This document shows positions 43,101 through 51,569 of a DNA stretch of 64,000 nucleotides, piece by piece (position 1 is the first letter of the stretch; every line of letters starts with the position of its first letter). Origin of the DNA: GCA-2693325 sp036343635 (GTDB taxonomy: Bacteria; Latescibacterota; UBA2968; UBA8231); NCBI GenBank assembly GCA_036343635.1, contig JAYYVF010000017.1:1-64000 (forward strand), written 5' to 3'. Both the position numbers and the translations under genes were made by a program. Below the pieces are notes generated by a model. That model was not told the origin of the DNA. It ran no database searches and saw nothing but the letters and a program-made list of their open reading frames with translations.

Positions 43101-43325
43101 TCGACCGAGACCGTTGTCGATTTAAAAGTTTACGACGTGCTCGGTCAGGAAATTGTGACGCTCTTTAGGGGACCCCGGTTCTCTGGTGAACACCATGTTT
43201 CCTGGGATGGACGGTCTCAAAATGGCAAGGCCGTGGCAACGGGAACTTATTTATATGTCATTACACTTGGCAATGATGGGAAGGATCTTCGCCAAGAAGT
43301 TCGAAAGATGGTTTTATTGCGCTAA
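40155..43325 (+). CDS. Secreted M4 (thermolysin-like) metalloprotease with type IX-like C-terminal domain
   Basis: 1056 residues: signal peptide (LLLGTLAVVVIGGMVF), FTP/PepSY propeptide (about 100-300), M4 catalytic domain (about 380-630), a segment of TolB/WD40-like repeats (about 660-960; SISLSPDGSKLAATS), and an FPNPFN sorting domain (about 980-1056; YDVLGQEIVTL, WDGRSQNGKAVATGTYLY). Zinc ligands are His457 and His461 in AHEFSH plus Glu481 (ALNESIADVFG); the catalytic His lies in GVHVNSGIPNKAAYL. It should be secreted and self-processed. GAAGAGA precedes the ATG. Directly downstream of the emfourin-like gene. Confidence 0.94.
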   Translation: MRKLLLGTLAVVVIGGMVFPTADANAKNWKSKSTRKLGRSVSLTSKASPPSQRLKNKVLKQNFVPSIPRAKVVSGTNQGFGTPRAWARVVRKNVLEKDWHVYRDRRSGLPKRLRWKAARPAGKVAVRPALSSAVDLTYRLLETHHEAFKITNPTTEFLVRETIFDRRGQLHVLMQQYYEGIPVWGGELTSHLDGIGLYALNASYQSLSQVKVDTSPTVSSIQAIEVVTQSVGSISNLPQSIGDILDYSGPETHLYLWNRDADHVRLVWRVLLRPQVHERNYYFVDAHTGEIIHRYAASPSDGSLQAKAKDLNGQEKTLEVYEQENLFFLADFTRPIYDEDLAGFGGLPRGSLLTMDLQGRDLARDVDFLIASSEDNKWSDASAVSAHANMAQVFEYFYDSFGRRGIDGDGDTIISLIHVTDGGESMSNAYWNGRFIAYGDGGEALKPLAGSLDVAAHEFSHGLIERTVNLEYQFQSGALNESIADVFGVLIDDEDWLVGEDVVSSDYFPSGALRSMVDPHNGGNPGDFFWQPSHMREYVELDIDDDNGGVHVNSGIPNKAAYLLAEAIGREKLGQIYYRVLDARYLNATSGFTDMRLAVVQAAIDLYGEDSDEFNSAVAAFDQVGITGDEELVASEPEELPSVKGEEWLAVVNAENFDTSLYLVRPTVGDDEDIVQLTETQVFAETGNALTVSEDGSYLFFVDDSNFIRGINIDGSNEEVLSEEGEWSSISLSPDGSKLAATSVFEDSTIFIFDLVNPENSLEMKLYNPTTQDGIQSNTVLFADALDWDLSGKHLVYDAYNSVRSGESTLGYWDIAIIDVENELIFSLFAALPEGVHMGNPSFAQTNPRYLVFDFHDESSETHEVGVADLFENEVGFILETGRTFSFPRFSVDDERLVFESYRDGSFTVYQIPLAKDRLSALAEPELFLEDAQSATWFAIGSRPDVDTAVEEGSVDLLPATSSLQQNFPNPFNGKTLISYTLSTETVVDLKVYDVLGQEIVTLFRGPRFSGEHHVSWDGRSQNGKAVATGTYLYVITLGNDGKDLRQEVRKMVLLR

Positions 43326-43393
43326 CTGTGGTTTTCTCCAGTTTTAATCGAGATTCGAAGAAATGTGAAATGTATTGTTTTGGTCGAGGCTCT

Positions 43394-46300
43394 ATGGGGC
43401 CTCTGAAAAAAATCACTTTAGTTTCATTATTTTGCTTATTGCAATTTAATGGCAATGAGGCAAGAGCGGGATTGATTTCGACTATCGCGGGGACCGGCTC
43501 TGATGGTTTCAGTGGGGATGGGTCAGCAGCAACAAGTGCTAAATTTGATCCGGAAGCCGAATGTTTTCGTGTCGCAGTGAATTCAGATGGCGATGTATAT
43601 ATTGCTGATGTTTCGAATAATCGTATAAGGAAAATAAATGTAACCAATGGAAACATTTCTACTGTTGCCGGAGATGGATCTGCGGGATTTTCGGGAGACG
43701 GTGGCAATGCTACCTCTGCAAGTTTGAATCGACCTACAAATTTGGATTTTGATAGTAGTGGTAACATGTATGTACTTGATTCGGGAAACAACAGAATACG
43801 AAAGGTGGTTCTTTCATCAGGAGTTATTACTACCGTAGCTGGGCCAGGCAATCTAAGTGATCCGCGTGGCATTGCAGTTGATCCCAGCGGAGTTGTTTAC
43901 GTAACGAATACATACGGTGACGGATCTTTACAGAAAGTTGTTTCCGGTCAGCCGGATAATTTGACAACCGTTTTTAGCGGTGCTGGGTCAACTCACGATG
44001 TGGCGATTGATAATTCGGGAAATATTTTTGTAACCAACTCTAGCGGTGGATCTATTCGAAAAATTAATCCCTCTAATTATTCATCGACTGACTTAGCTAC
44101 AGGTTTGTACGAGCCCCGGGCCATCGATGTAGGCCCGAGTGGTTATTTGTATGTCGCCGAGATTTACAATCATAGAATTATAAAGATCAATGCTTCCACG
44201 GGGCTTTTTACTACGATCGTAGGAGGAAACGGAGGCGGTTATTCGGGTGATGGAGCTCAGGCAATTTCGGCTCGTTTGAATAAGCCTATGGGGATAGGGG
44301 TCGATGATTGGGGAAATCTTTTTATCGCTGATACTGCAAATTCACGCATACGCTCAGTTACCGTGTTTCAAGGTACGAATCAGGCCACTTCAGGAATTGA
44401 AGATGCAGCTCAAAATCTTAACCTTGTTGGTAGTCACAGTGGGGGAAGTTTGTCATATGCTATCGTGGCAAACCCTTCAAGGGGCAGTGTGAGTTTAAGT
44501 GGTAGAGCGGCTACTTATACGCCGAATTCTAATTTCAATGGTACTGACTCTTTTACGTGGAAATTCTCTGATGGCATAATCGCTTCCGCGATTGGAACAG
44601 TTTCTATCACAGTAACTGCTGTTGACAATGATGCTCCGACAGCAACGTCTAAATCTGTGTCGGGTGACGAGGATAAGGTGCAGACCATTGTAATATCCGG
44701 TTCAGATCCCGATGGTGATAACTTAAGGTATATTTTTTCCGCTTATCCTTCCAACGGCAGCGTGAGTCTTAGTGGTAACACGGTAACGTATACACCATCA
44801 CAAAATTTTAATGGTTCAGATAGTTTTTCCTTTTACGTTTCAGATGGAAACCTCAATTCTTCTAATGCGACCGTTTCCATCACAGTAAACGCCGTGGATG
44901 ATATTCCCGAAGCAGAGTCGCAAACAGTTACTGTCACCAGTGGTGTACCAAAGACAATAATACTTTCCGGCGTGGATATAGAGGGGAATGCCTTATCGTA
45001 TGAAATTGTTAAGCGTTCAAATCCTTCGGCAGGTGATATATTCTTAAGTGGTAACCAAGTAATTTATACTCCGAACGAAAACTTCGTTGGTTCTGAAAGT
45101 TTTACTTTTGTTGTTAGTGACGGCACGTTGACTTCTAAGGAAGGTGTAGTTTCTATCTTGACCGATCCCGACAATAGCTATGTTCCCCAGGCAATATCTC
45201 AGGTTGTTAAAGTTAATGAGGATACGGATCAGTCAATCGTTCTTTTTGGCAGCGACTTAGATGGAAATGTTCTAACCTACGCACTGTCTAATAATCCTTT
45301 ACATGGGGTTGTGGTGCTAAAGGGTAATACAATCACGTATAGGCCGGCATTAAATTTTTCCGGTATGGACAGCCTTTTTTTTACTGTCTCAGACGGTGGG
45401 TTTGTCTCTTCTCCGGCGAAGGTTTTAATTGAAGTTAATGCCATAAACGATGCACCTATTGGCAATCGTCAGTGGTTTCTGGTTGAGGAAGATCAATCTC
45501 GAACAATCCTATTAACAGGCCACGATCCTGAAGGCGACGAACTGTCATATCAGCTATTGTCGAATCCTTTCAATGGCACTGCAACCCTGAATGGTAATAC
45601 GGTAACATACACACCGTTTCCTGATTATACCGGCCCAGATAATTTCCTTTACGCTGTTTCTGATGATAGCCTGATGTCAGTCGCTGAAACAATATCGATA
45701 TCGGTGAATGGATCGAACGATCCACCTAAAGTGGCTTCACAGTTTGTTGTTGGGTTTCAGGATGTCCCCCAACTATTTGTGCTTGATAGTAGGGATGTTG
45801 ATGGGGACCAACTAACGTACAACCTGATATCGGGTCCAGTAAATGGTGATGTTAGCTTTCGTGACACGACGGCGCTATACGTGCCTTATGCGGGTTTTGT
45901 AGGTTTAGATGCTTTTAAATATACAGCCTCGGATGGCTTTGAAACTTCTTCTTTTGCCTTGGTTCAAATCGATATACGCGGCGAAAATAATGCGCCAATA
46001 CTTGTTCCAATTGAGGATAGGTCTGTATACGAAGGAGACTCTATATCATTTTCGTTATTAGCTACGGATGTTGACGGAGATTCTCTGAGCTATTTTTTTG
46101 CTGAAAATCCAACGGGGTCTATTTTAGTTGGAAATAGGTTTAGTTGGACGCCTACTTCAGATCAAAAAGGGACACATTATCTGGATTATGTTGTATCTGA
46201 TGGCAATGGCGGTAGTGCCAGAGGAACTTTATGTATTGTTGTCAATCCAGAGACCTTAGAGGATTTGCTTGATCGTCCTGAAGGTGTGATTACTCTTGAT

Positions 46301-47218
46301 TGGAATCAAACAGAAAATGATCAGGGCCAACGAGTAAAATATGGTGTTGAAGCAGGTGATATATTCGAATTACAGATCTTTGGGAATGGACTGCCGGAGG
46401 TAAAAGGTTGGAGTGCAGAAATAATTTATGACCCGGAACAGGCAAGTGTCGTAGAGAACAGTTTTGAGGTTGGATCGTTTTTGCCGGGAATTGTTTCTTT
46501 GTCACGAAATGATGTTGGAAAAATCATACTTGGTGGAGCATTACTGGATCGATCGTATAGTTCTTCTGGCGACGGCTTTCTGGGCACTATCGGCATTGAA
46601 GTCATTGAAGGGTATACTGGTTCCACAGACATCTATGTGAGTGAGACCAATCTACGTTTAAGCGAAGGTGAATCGCTAAAGAGTTTTGTCTATCATAAGG
46701 TTGAATTGAGCTCTGAAACAGATGTTGAAAGATTTGGCGATTTCAATTCTAGTGGCACTATTGATTTTGAGGATTTCTTTTTGTTTGCTGACGCGTTTGG
46801 TAGTCGAGATCGCAAGTATGATTTAGACCGCAGCGGCGCTGTGGACTTCTCCGATTTTTTCATATTTGCGGATAATTTTGGCCGAAAGGAGGAAATGGCT
46901 AAGCTCATTGCATTAGCGGAACAGTTGATCGGTCTTCCCGTGTCTACAACGCTTTATCCGAATTATCCTAATCCATTTAATACTGAAACCGTGATTCCGT
47001 ACCGAGTGGATAGCCCATCGAAAGTGATAATAAATATTTTTGACATTAACGGACAGAAAATTCGAGAGCTAACAAATGATTTTCATGGTTCTGGCAATTT
47101 CAAAACGTATTGGGATGGTAGAAATGACAGGCATGAATTGGTTTCGTCAGGTATATATCTATGTTCAATGGATGTTGCTGGAAAAGTTTTGACGCGCAAA
47201 ATGATGTTGATGAAGTAG
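43394..47218 (+). CDS. Giant exported NHL/cadherin-like/cohesin/dockerin protein
   Basis: 1274 residues from ATG 43394 (GAGG upstream, signal LKKITLVSLFCLLQFNG); the frame opens 66 bp earlier at GTG 43328. Domains in order: NHL-type beta-propeller repeats (GLISTIAGTGSDGFSGDG, FIADTANSRIRSV), about seven cadherin-like/Ig repeats with DPDGDNLRY and VTYTPSQNFNGSDSF motifs, a cohesin-like segment (KGWSAEIIYDPEQASVVENS), a dockerin-type calcium pair (DFNSSGTIDFEDFF, DLDRSGAVDFSDFF), then a YPNPFN sorting domain. A surface adhesin or scaffold is likely. It follows the M4 protease gene with 68 bp. Confidence 0.88.
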   Translation: MGPLKKITLVSLFCLLQFNGNEARAGLISTIAGTGSDGFSGDGSAATSAKFDPEAECFRVAVNSDGDVYIADVSNNRIRKINVTNGNISTVAGDGSAGFSGDGGNATSASLNRPTNLDFDSSGNMYVLDSGNNRIRKVVLSSGVITTVAGPGNLSDPRGIAVDPSGVVYVTNTYGDGSLQKVVSGQPDNLTTVFSGAGSTHDVAIDNSGNIFVTNSSGGSIRKINPSNYSSTDLATGLYEPRAIDVGPSGYLYVAEIYNHRIIKINASTGLFTTIVGGNGGGYSGDGAQAISARLNKPMGIGVDDWGNLFIADTANSRIRSVTVFQGTNQATSGIEDAAQNLNLVGSHSGGSLSYAIVANPSRGSVSLSGRAATYTPNSNFNGTDSFTWKFSDGIIASAIGTVSITVTAVDNDAPTATSKSVSGDEDKVQTIVISGSDPDGDNLRYIFSAYPSNGSVSLSGNTVTYTPSQNFNGSDSFSFYVSDGNLNSSNATVSITVNAVDDIPEAESQTVTVTSGVPKTIILSGVDIEGNALSYEIVKRSNPSAGDIFLSGNQVIYTPNENFVGSESFTFVVSDGTLTSKEGVVSILTDPDNSYVPQAISQVVKVNEDTDQSIVLFGSDLDGNVLTYALSNNPLHGVVVLKGNTITYRPALNFSGMDSLFFTVSDGGFVSSPAKVLIEVNAINDAPIGNRQWFLVEEDQSRTILLTGHDPEGDELSYQLLSNPFNGTATLNGNTVTYTPFPDYTGPDNFLYAVSDDSLMSVAETISISVNGSNDPPKVASQFVVGFQDVPQLFVLDSRDVDGDQLTYNLISGPVNGDVSFRDTTALYVPYAGFVGLDAFKYTASDGFETSSFALVQIDIRGENNAPILVPIEDRSVYEGDSISFSLLATDVDGDSLSYFFAENPTGSILVGNRFSWTPTSDQKGTHYLDYVVSDGNGGSARGTLCIVVNPETLEDLLDRPEGVITLDWNQTENDQGQRVKYGVEAGDIFELQIFGNGLPEVKGWSAEIIYDPEQASVVENSFEVGSFLPGIVSLSRNDVGKIILGGALLDRSYSSSGDGFLGTIGIEVIEGYTGSTDIYVSETNLRLSEGESLKSFVYHKVELSSETDVERFGDFNSSGTIDFEDFFLFADAFGSRDRKYDLDRSGAVDFSDFFIFADNFGRKEEMAKLIALAEQLIGLPVSTTLYPNYPNPFNTETVIPYRVDSPSKVIINIFDINGQKIRELTNDFHGSGNFKTYWDGRNDRHELVSSGIYLCSMDVAGKVLTRKMMLMK

Positions 47219-47230
47219 AAAGTATAATGC

Positions 47231-48007
47231 TTATATTCGGTTGCGAATATCGTCATACATTGTTTCTGCTCCATTAACGATTAATTCCATGTCTGATCCA
47301 CATTGGCACCATTGTATGCCTCTTTTAATAGCTTCTAAAGCAGCTTCAGGGAAAGCTCCCATCCCCATACCTACATAGAGTCCCGCCTCACGTCCTTTCT
47401 GCACCGTTGTTTCGATCAGTTCTATTACTTCAGGATCTGATGTTTTTCCGAGTTTATTTACAGATCCCGAAAGATCCATCGGGCCAAGACACAAGCTATC
47501 CAGTCCAGGAATTTCAACGATTCGGTCCAAGTCTTTTACTACAGATTTAGATTCTATTTGTACGCATACAAAAATATTTTTACTGGCGTGGTCCAAATAT
47601 TTATTCAATTCTAATCGACCGTAGTCTGTTGGTCTGCGAGGTCCAAAACCACGTGTTCCATCAGGTGGATAATAACAGGCATCGACAAAGCTTTTTATTT
47701 CCTCGTAAGTTTTTGCCTGCGGCAGAATAATTCCATCGGCACCGTTATCAAGAACGCGCTTTATCCAGCCTATTTCGCCGGAGGGGATACGCACAAATCC
47801 AGGTGTTTTAGCAGCCCGACAGGCAATCAGGTGACCAACCATAGATTCTATGCTGCTGGGACTATGTTCTAGATCAATCCATATGAAATCACAAGCAGCT
47901 GCAAGAGCCTCGGTAATAGATAGATCGGCGAAGGTAACGGCAGAGCCCAGGCATGGCTGTCCGGAATCCATTTTTTCTATAAAATTCTTAAGGTTTGAGT
48001 TTGCCAC
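47231..48007 (-). CDS. HpcH/HpaI-family class II aldolase
   Basis: 258 residues. Typical blocks are FIWIDLEHSPSS, GADGIILPQAKTYEE, ACYYPPDGTRGFGPRR and VCVQIESKSVV (metal-binding Glu), the standard order for hydroxy-keto-acid aldolases that release pyruvate or a similar ketoacid. The exact substrate is not determined. It ends a minus-strand run with the LLM and Ldh2 genes, starting 2 bp after the LLM stop, so co-transcription is near certain. The set looks like oxidation and cleavage of a small hydroxy-acid. Confidence 0.9.
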   Translation of the reverse strand: MANSNLKNFIEKMDSGQPCLGSAVTFADLSITEALAAACDFIWIDLEHSPSSIESMVGHLIACRAAKTPGFVRIPSGEIGWIKRVLDNGADGIILPQAKTYEEIKSFVDACYYPPDGTRGFGPRRPTDYGRLELNKYLDHASKNIFVCVQIESKSVVKDLDRIVEIPGLDSLCLGPMDLSGSVNKLGKTSDPEVIELIETTVQKGREAGLYVGMGMGAFPEAALEAIKRGIQWCQCGSDMELIVNGAETMYDDIRNRI

Positions 48008-48008
48008 G

Positions 48009-49124
48009 TTAGATCGTTTCTGTGTTTTTCAAAATGATATCATTGAATGCAGGCAACACCTGATGTGTGAACAATTCTAAAGACCGAATCCATTTTAGTC
48101 GGTCATCCCAATCATGCGCGACCAGCACTATATTTCCAAAATTGCCCACGTCCTCGCGGAGTTTAATGAGTTTTTCTGTGACTGTTTGTGGGCTACCGGC
48201 AATAACGACTTCTTCCATGAAGTAGTCCAAGTCAATGTCTTCATCTTTCATTTCTGAATGGGGTTTCCATATGTCGATTCCCGTTGCGGCTGTTCTTCGA
48301 GTTAACTCTAATATGTATTTGATACATTTACCCAGTGATCCTTCTCGGGCAAACTCCTGAGCTTCGTTATCTGTTTCTGTTACAAATATATTGCGAGAAA
48401 CTGCCCAGTTCTCAGGGGAGATTGGTAGCCCGGAAATAGAAGCTCCTTTTTTGTATGTTTCCCACTGAGCGGCAAGAACCATTGGATGAATCATATGATG
48501 GGAAATGAAGCGGAATCCCTTGCTCGCAGCTATTTCTAATCCCTTTGAGGATCGGCTCACAGCTGGAACGTAAATAGGGGGTAGTGGTTTCTGTAGAGGT
48601 TTATGTAGGGCGCCAATACCCAATTCATTATCAATATGTTCTTCGAGATTTAAATCGGTAAATTGACCTTTAAACCTGTAAGGTGGATCCGAAGTCCAAA
48701 TATTTAAAATACAATCGATGGCCTCAGACACACGCTGCCCGATTTCTGGTGGGTCAACATTGAATGCTTCCAAGTCTGTCGGGACCGCCCCAGGACCAAA
48801 ACAGACATTTAAGCGACCATGCGAAAGATGATCCAGAAAAGCGAGGCGATTCGCAACGTGTACGGGATTGTGATACGCCAGACAGACAGGAGCAGGCCCC
48901 ACACGAATATTTTTTGTGAGGCCTAAAACTTTTCCGAGGAAAATTTCGGGGGAGGTAATATTCTCGTAAATTGATGAGTGGTGTTCACCAACCCAAAAGT
49001 CGTCAATTCCCAATTCATCGCATTTTACTGCTAACTCTATGTCCTCATCGAAACATTGAGAAAGAGGTTTGTTCGGGTCATGTACTGGCATGACAAACAT
49101 ACCGGTTTTTATACTGTTAACCAT
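48009..49124 (-). CDS. LLM-class flavin-dependent oxidoreductase
   Basis: 371 residues of the bacterial luciferase-like family: DDFWVGEHHSSIYENITSPE, IRVGPAPVCLAYHNP, HGRLNVCFGPGA and a C-terminal GSPQTVTEKLIKLREDVG. It uses reduced flavin, often with oxygen, to oxidise or cleave a substrate. No dedicated flavin reductase is nearby. It lies 6 bp downstream of the Ldh2 gene and 2 bp upstream of the aldolase gene. Confidence 0.9.
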   Translation of the reverse strand: MVNSIKTGMFVMPVHDPNKPLSQCFDEDIELAVKCDELGIDDFWVGEHHSSIYENITSPEIFLGKVLGLTKNIRVGPAPVCLAYHNPVHVANRLAFLDHLSHGRLNVCFGPGAVPTDLEAFNVDPPEIGQRVSEAIDCILNIWTSDPPYRFKGQFTDLNLEEHIDNELGIGALHKPLQKPLPPIYVPAVSRSSKGLEIAASKGFRFISHHMIHPMVLAAQWETYKKGASISGLPISPENWAVSRNIFVTETDNEAQEFAREGSLGKCIKYILELTRRTAATGIDIWKPHSEMKDEDIDLDYFMEEVVIAGSPQTVTEKLIKLREDVGNFGNIVLVAHDWDDRLKWIRSLELFTHQVLPAFNDIILKNTETI

Positions 49125-49130
49125 GTGCTT

Positions 49131-50174
49131 CTATTCCTCAATAGAGATAGAGAACTTCTTACAGAGCTCTTCTATTTGTTTCCAAGTTTCAGGATCTACA
49201 GGGATTCCCGTTTTTTCGCGCTCGATTTTAGTTTGAAACTCTAATTCACCAGGGACCATAACTTCTTCAACGCCTTCAACAGGAATTGAAGATTTCATGT
49301 ATTCAACAGTCTCGCTCATTAATTTTGAAAAAACATTCGATTCTGTGAAAGAGTTCGTATTCAATATGATGAAACAAACACCGTTGCCAAACACATTCGT
49401 GGCTGTGGAACTAATGCCCGAAAAAACGGCTCCTAATATCTCTACGAGCAATCCCAGTGCGTATCCTTTGTGACCGACGTTACCTCCCATTGGAAGGATG
49501 CCACCCGGAGGATCACCGTAAAAGCCATTTGCATCATTTGTCGGTTTGCCCTCTCCATCTAAAATCCAGCCGTCGGGAACGGGTTTATTCTCATTTCTAT
49601 AGAATCGGACTTTTCCTTCCGGAGCCACGGAGGTTGAGAAATCTGCAACAATTGGATTGCCTTCCGTAGGGGCCCCGTAGGCAATGGGGTTGGTCGCAAG
49701 CCGTCCTTCCCGTCCACCAAAGGGTAGGACGTGGTGACCGTATATCGGAGAGTTGCAGGTTGCAATGGCGATCATTCCTGCCTCTGCAGCCTTTGTAACA
49801 TAGGAACCCAGTCGTCCTACGTGATTACAATTTCGAGTAATAACACAAGCCGTTTTATGTTGGCGCGCAATCTCTATTCCCATATCGATTGCCGCGGTGG
49901 CACCCACTGCACCAAACCCCTGGCCGCAATCAACCTCTGCGGTAGTGTCACTGGTCATTTTTTTTTCGACTATGGCTTTCGTTTTAAGACTCCCATTTTC
50001 AATAAAGCCGACATACTCGGGAATTCGGATTATTCCATGCGAGTCATGTCCTAGCATGCTACTCAAAACAAGCTCATGGGTTGCCAGGTCGGCTTCCGCT
50101 TCATGCGCTCCGACACTTTGAAACAGTGAGCTTCCAATTTTATAGAGCTTTGCGGCGGAATGAAATTCACTCAT
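49131..50174 (-). CDS. Ldh2-family malate/L-lactate/sulfolactate dehydrogenase
   Basis: 347 residues. The Ldh2 signatures are SSMLGHDSHGIIRIPEYV, RNCNHVGRLGSYV (catalytic His), FGGREGRLATNPIAYG and GNVGHKGYALGLLVEIL. It oxidises a 2-hydroxy acid with NAD(P) by a fold unrelated to classical LDH. First of three tightly packed genes (with LLM and aldolase); a 236-bp gap separates it from the oxidoreductase gene upstream. Confidence 0.92.
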   Translation of the reverse strand: MSEFHSAAKLYKIGSSLFQSVGAHEAEADLATHELVLSSMLGHDSHGIIRIPEYVGFIENGSLKTKAIVEKKMTSDTTAEVDCGQGFGAVGATAAIDMGIEIARQHKTACVITRNCNHVGRLGSYVTKAAEAGMIAIATCNSPIYGHHVLPFGGREGRLATNPIAYGAPTEGNPIVADFSTSVAPEGKVRFYRNENKPVPDGWILDGEGKPTNDANGFYGDPPGGILPMGGNVGHKGYALGLLVEILGAVFSGISSTATNVFGNGVCFIILNTNSFTESNVFSKLMSETVEYMKSSIPVEGVEEVMVPGELEFQTKIEREKTGIPVDPETWKQIEELCKKFSISIEE

Positions 50175-50410
50175 AAATTAGATAGTTGTTACGCCGTTTT
50201 CGTTAAAGTTCATTAGATTGTAGAATTTGTTGCCAGCAAAGTTAATATCTGGGCCATGTACATTCCAACATATAGCACGCGTAGGCAACTTACAGGTAAA
50301 ACTTTCGGTAATTGTGATTTGCCTGTAGTTCCTCTGCGGAATGGCTCCTCCTGTCTATGATTCTCACGAAACATGGACCAATATCCGTTTTCTGAAAAAT
50401 TCTATGATTA

Positions 50411-51361
50411 TCAATTTTCTTTAGAGTTTTTGTCTATAGCTTTCTGTATTCGGTCAATTGTTTCCATGACAGGGAGACACTTACTGCAACTAGTAAGAGC
50501 AGTGCGTCCTTCCCGTATTGCTGCAAAAAATTCCATATTCTGGGCTTTAAAACCACCTGTCTTTTGTTTGATTGGGAGTTCATTCCCGTCCATTTCGAAA
50601 ATTTTCCCATTTTTTACGAAAAGTGTTGTTTCAGTTCCGATCAGTCGGTAATTACTCTGTATTGGGCCATGATGATTAAAGGATTGTGCGGAGGTTACAA
50701 GAGTACCATTTCTTGAACGCATTCCTATAGATAAATCCATGGGGATATCAAGATCAGAATGTAAGGGGCCGGCCTGACCCCAAACTTGTTCTATGTCGTT
50801 ACCAAGCAGCCAGTGAACCATATCAACCATGTGGCACGCCTGATGCCAAAGGAGGTCATCGACCCAAGATCGTTTTTTCCCAAAACGATTTTCATTTTTT
50901 CTACGAAAAAAATATGTTTGTTGTATGATATGATGGGGGGTGAATTTTCCTTCAGAGATATGCTCAGCTATAGTTCTAAATTCTGGGCTATATCGTTGCG
51001 TATGGCCTACCATACATACTTTCCCAGAGCTTTTTTCTATTTCAACGATATTCTGTGATTCTTCGAGGGATAGCCCCATTGGTATTTCGATTAAAACATG
51101 GAGGCCTGCATTCATTGCCTTTGTAGCTTGTTCGCAATGCACTTGATTCGGAGAGCATAGTATGATTGCATCTAGTTCTTTGTTTTCAATAAATGAATCG
51201 TAATCGAGAGACCAATCAGGTATCTTCCACGTTTTTGCCAGTTCCTCTGTGTCGCCACTGATCCCACCGCAGATAGAAATGGCATCAACGTCCGTTATCT
51301 GGCTGAGTGCTTCCAAATGTGTTTGGCCCTGGGCCCCTTCTCCAACGATCCCGATTTTCAT
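50411..51361 (-). CDS. Gfo/Idh/MocA-family oxidoreductase
   Basis: 316 residues. Rossmann N-terminus IGIVGEGAQGQTHLEAL is a variant of the GxGxxG motif, and the usual EKP loop reads LIEIPMGLSLEESQN, with Ile in place of Lys, an unusual change at a position that normally binds cofactor and substrate. The C-terminal half has WVDDLLWHQACHMVDMVHWLLG. It probably acts on a sugar or inositol derivative. It is the most upstream gene of this minus-strand run, but a 236-bp gap may separate its transcript. Confidence 0.88.
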   Translation of the reverse strand: MKIGIVGEGAQGQTHLEALSQITDVDAISICGGISGDTEELAKTWKIPDWSLDYDSFIENKELDAIILCSPNQVHCEQATKAMNAGLHVLIEIPMGLSLEESQNIVEIEKSSGKVCMVGHTQRYSPEFRTIAEHISEGKFTPHHIIQQTYFFRRKNENRFGKKRSWVDDLLWHQACHMVDMVHWLLGNDIEQVWGQAGPLHSDLDIPMDLSIGMRSRNGTLVTSAQSFNHHGPIQSNYRLIGTETTLFVKNGKIFEMDGNELPIKQKTGGFKAQNMEFFAAIREGRTALTSCSKCLPVMETIDRIQKAIDKNSKEN

Positions 51362-51569
51362 ATGTATTTTCTTTCGTAATAAATAAGTTTCATTGGGTCA
51401 ATTTTTTTTTGTTTAGGACAAGAAAGGCCAAGATTAAAAGTCAAAAAAATTAGTTGTAAAGTTGTAAATATGTTGTATGTAATATATTGATCAATATTTA
51501 ATTTATCTATTTGTCGCTTAATCGGTCCAATACCCGAAATAATTTATAATCCCGTGAGGGATAGAGCGA
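51362..51569. promoter_or_regulatory. Divergent promoter region with 14-bp palindrome
   Basis: The 208-bp gap between divergent genes contains the perfect palindrome ATATTGATCAATAT (51484-51497), about 80 bp ahead of the discoidin-type genes, and a TATAAT-like sequence near 51547. The TTGAT-ATCAA arms resemble an FNR-like half-site pair without the central spacing, so the regulator is unclear. Confidence 0.4.

Noticed and set aside
44300..46250. Regular repeats resembling a tandem or CRISPR array
   Set aside because: They are in-frame cadherin-like protein repeats with diverged DNA, not identical direct repeats with spacers.
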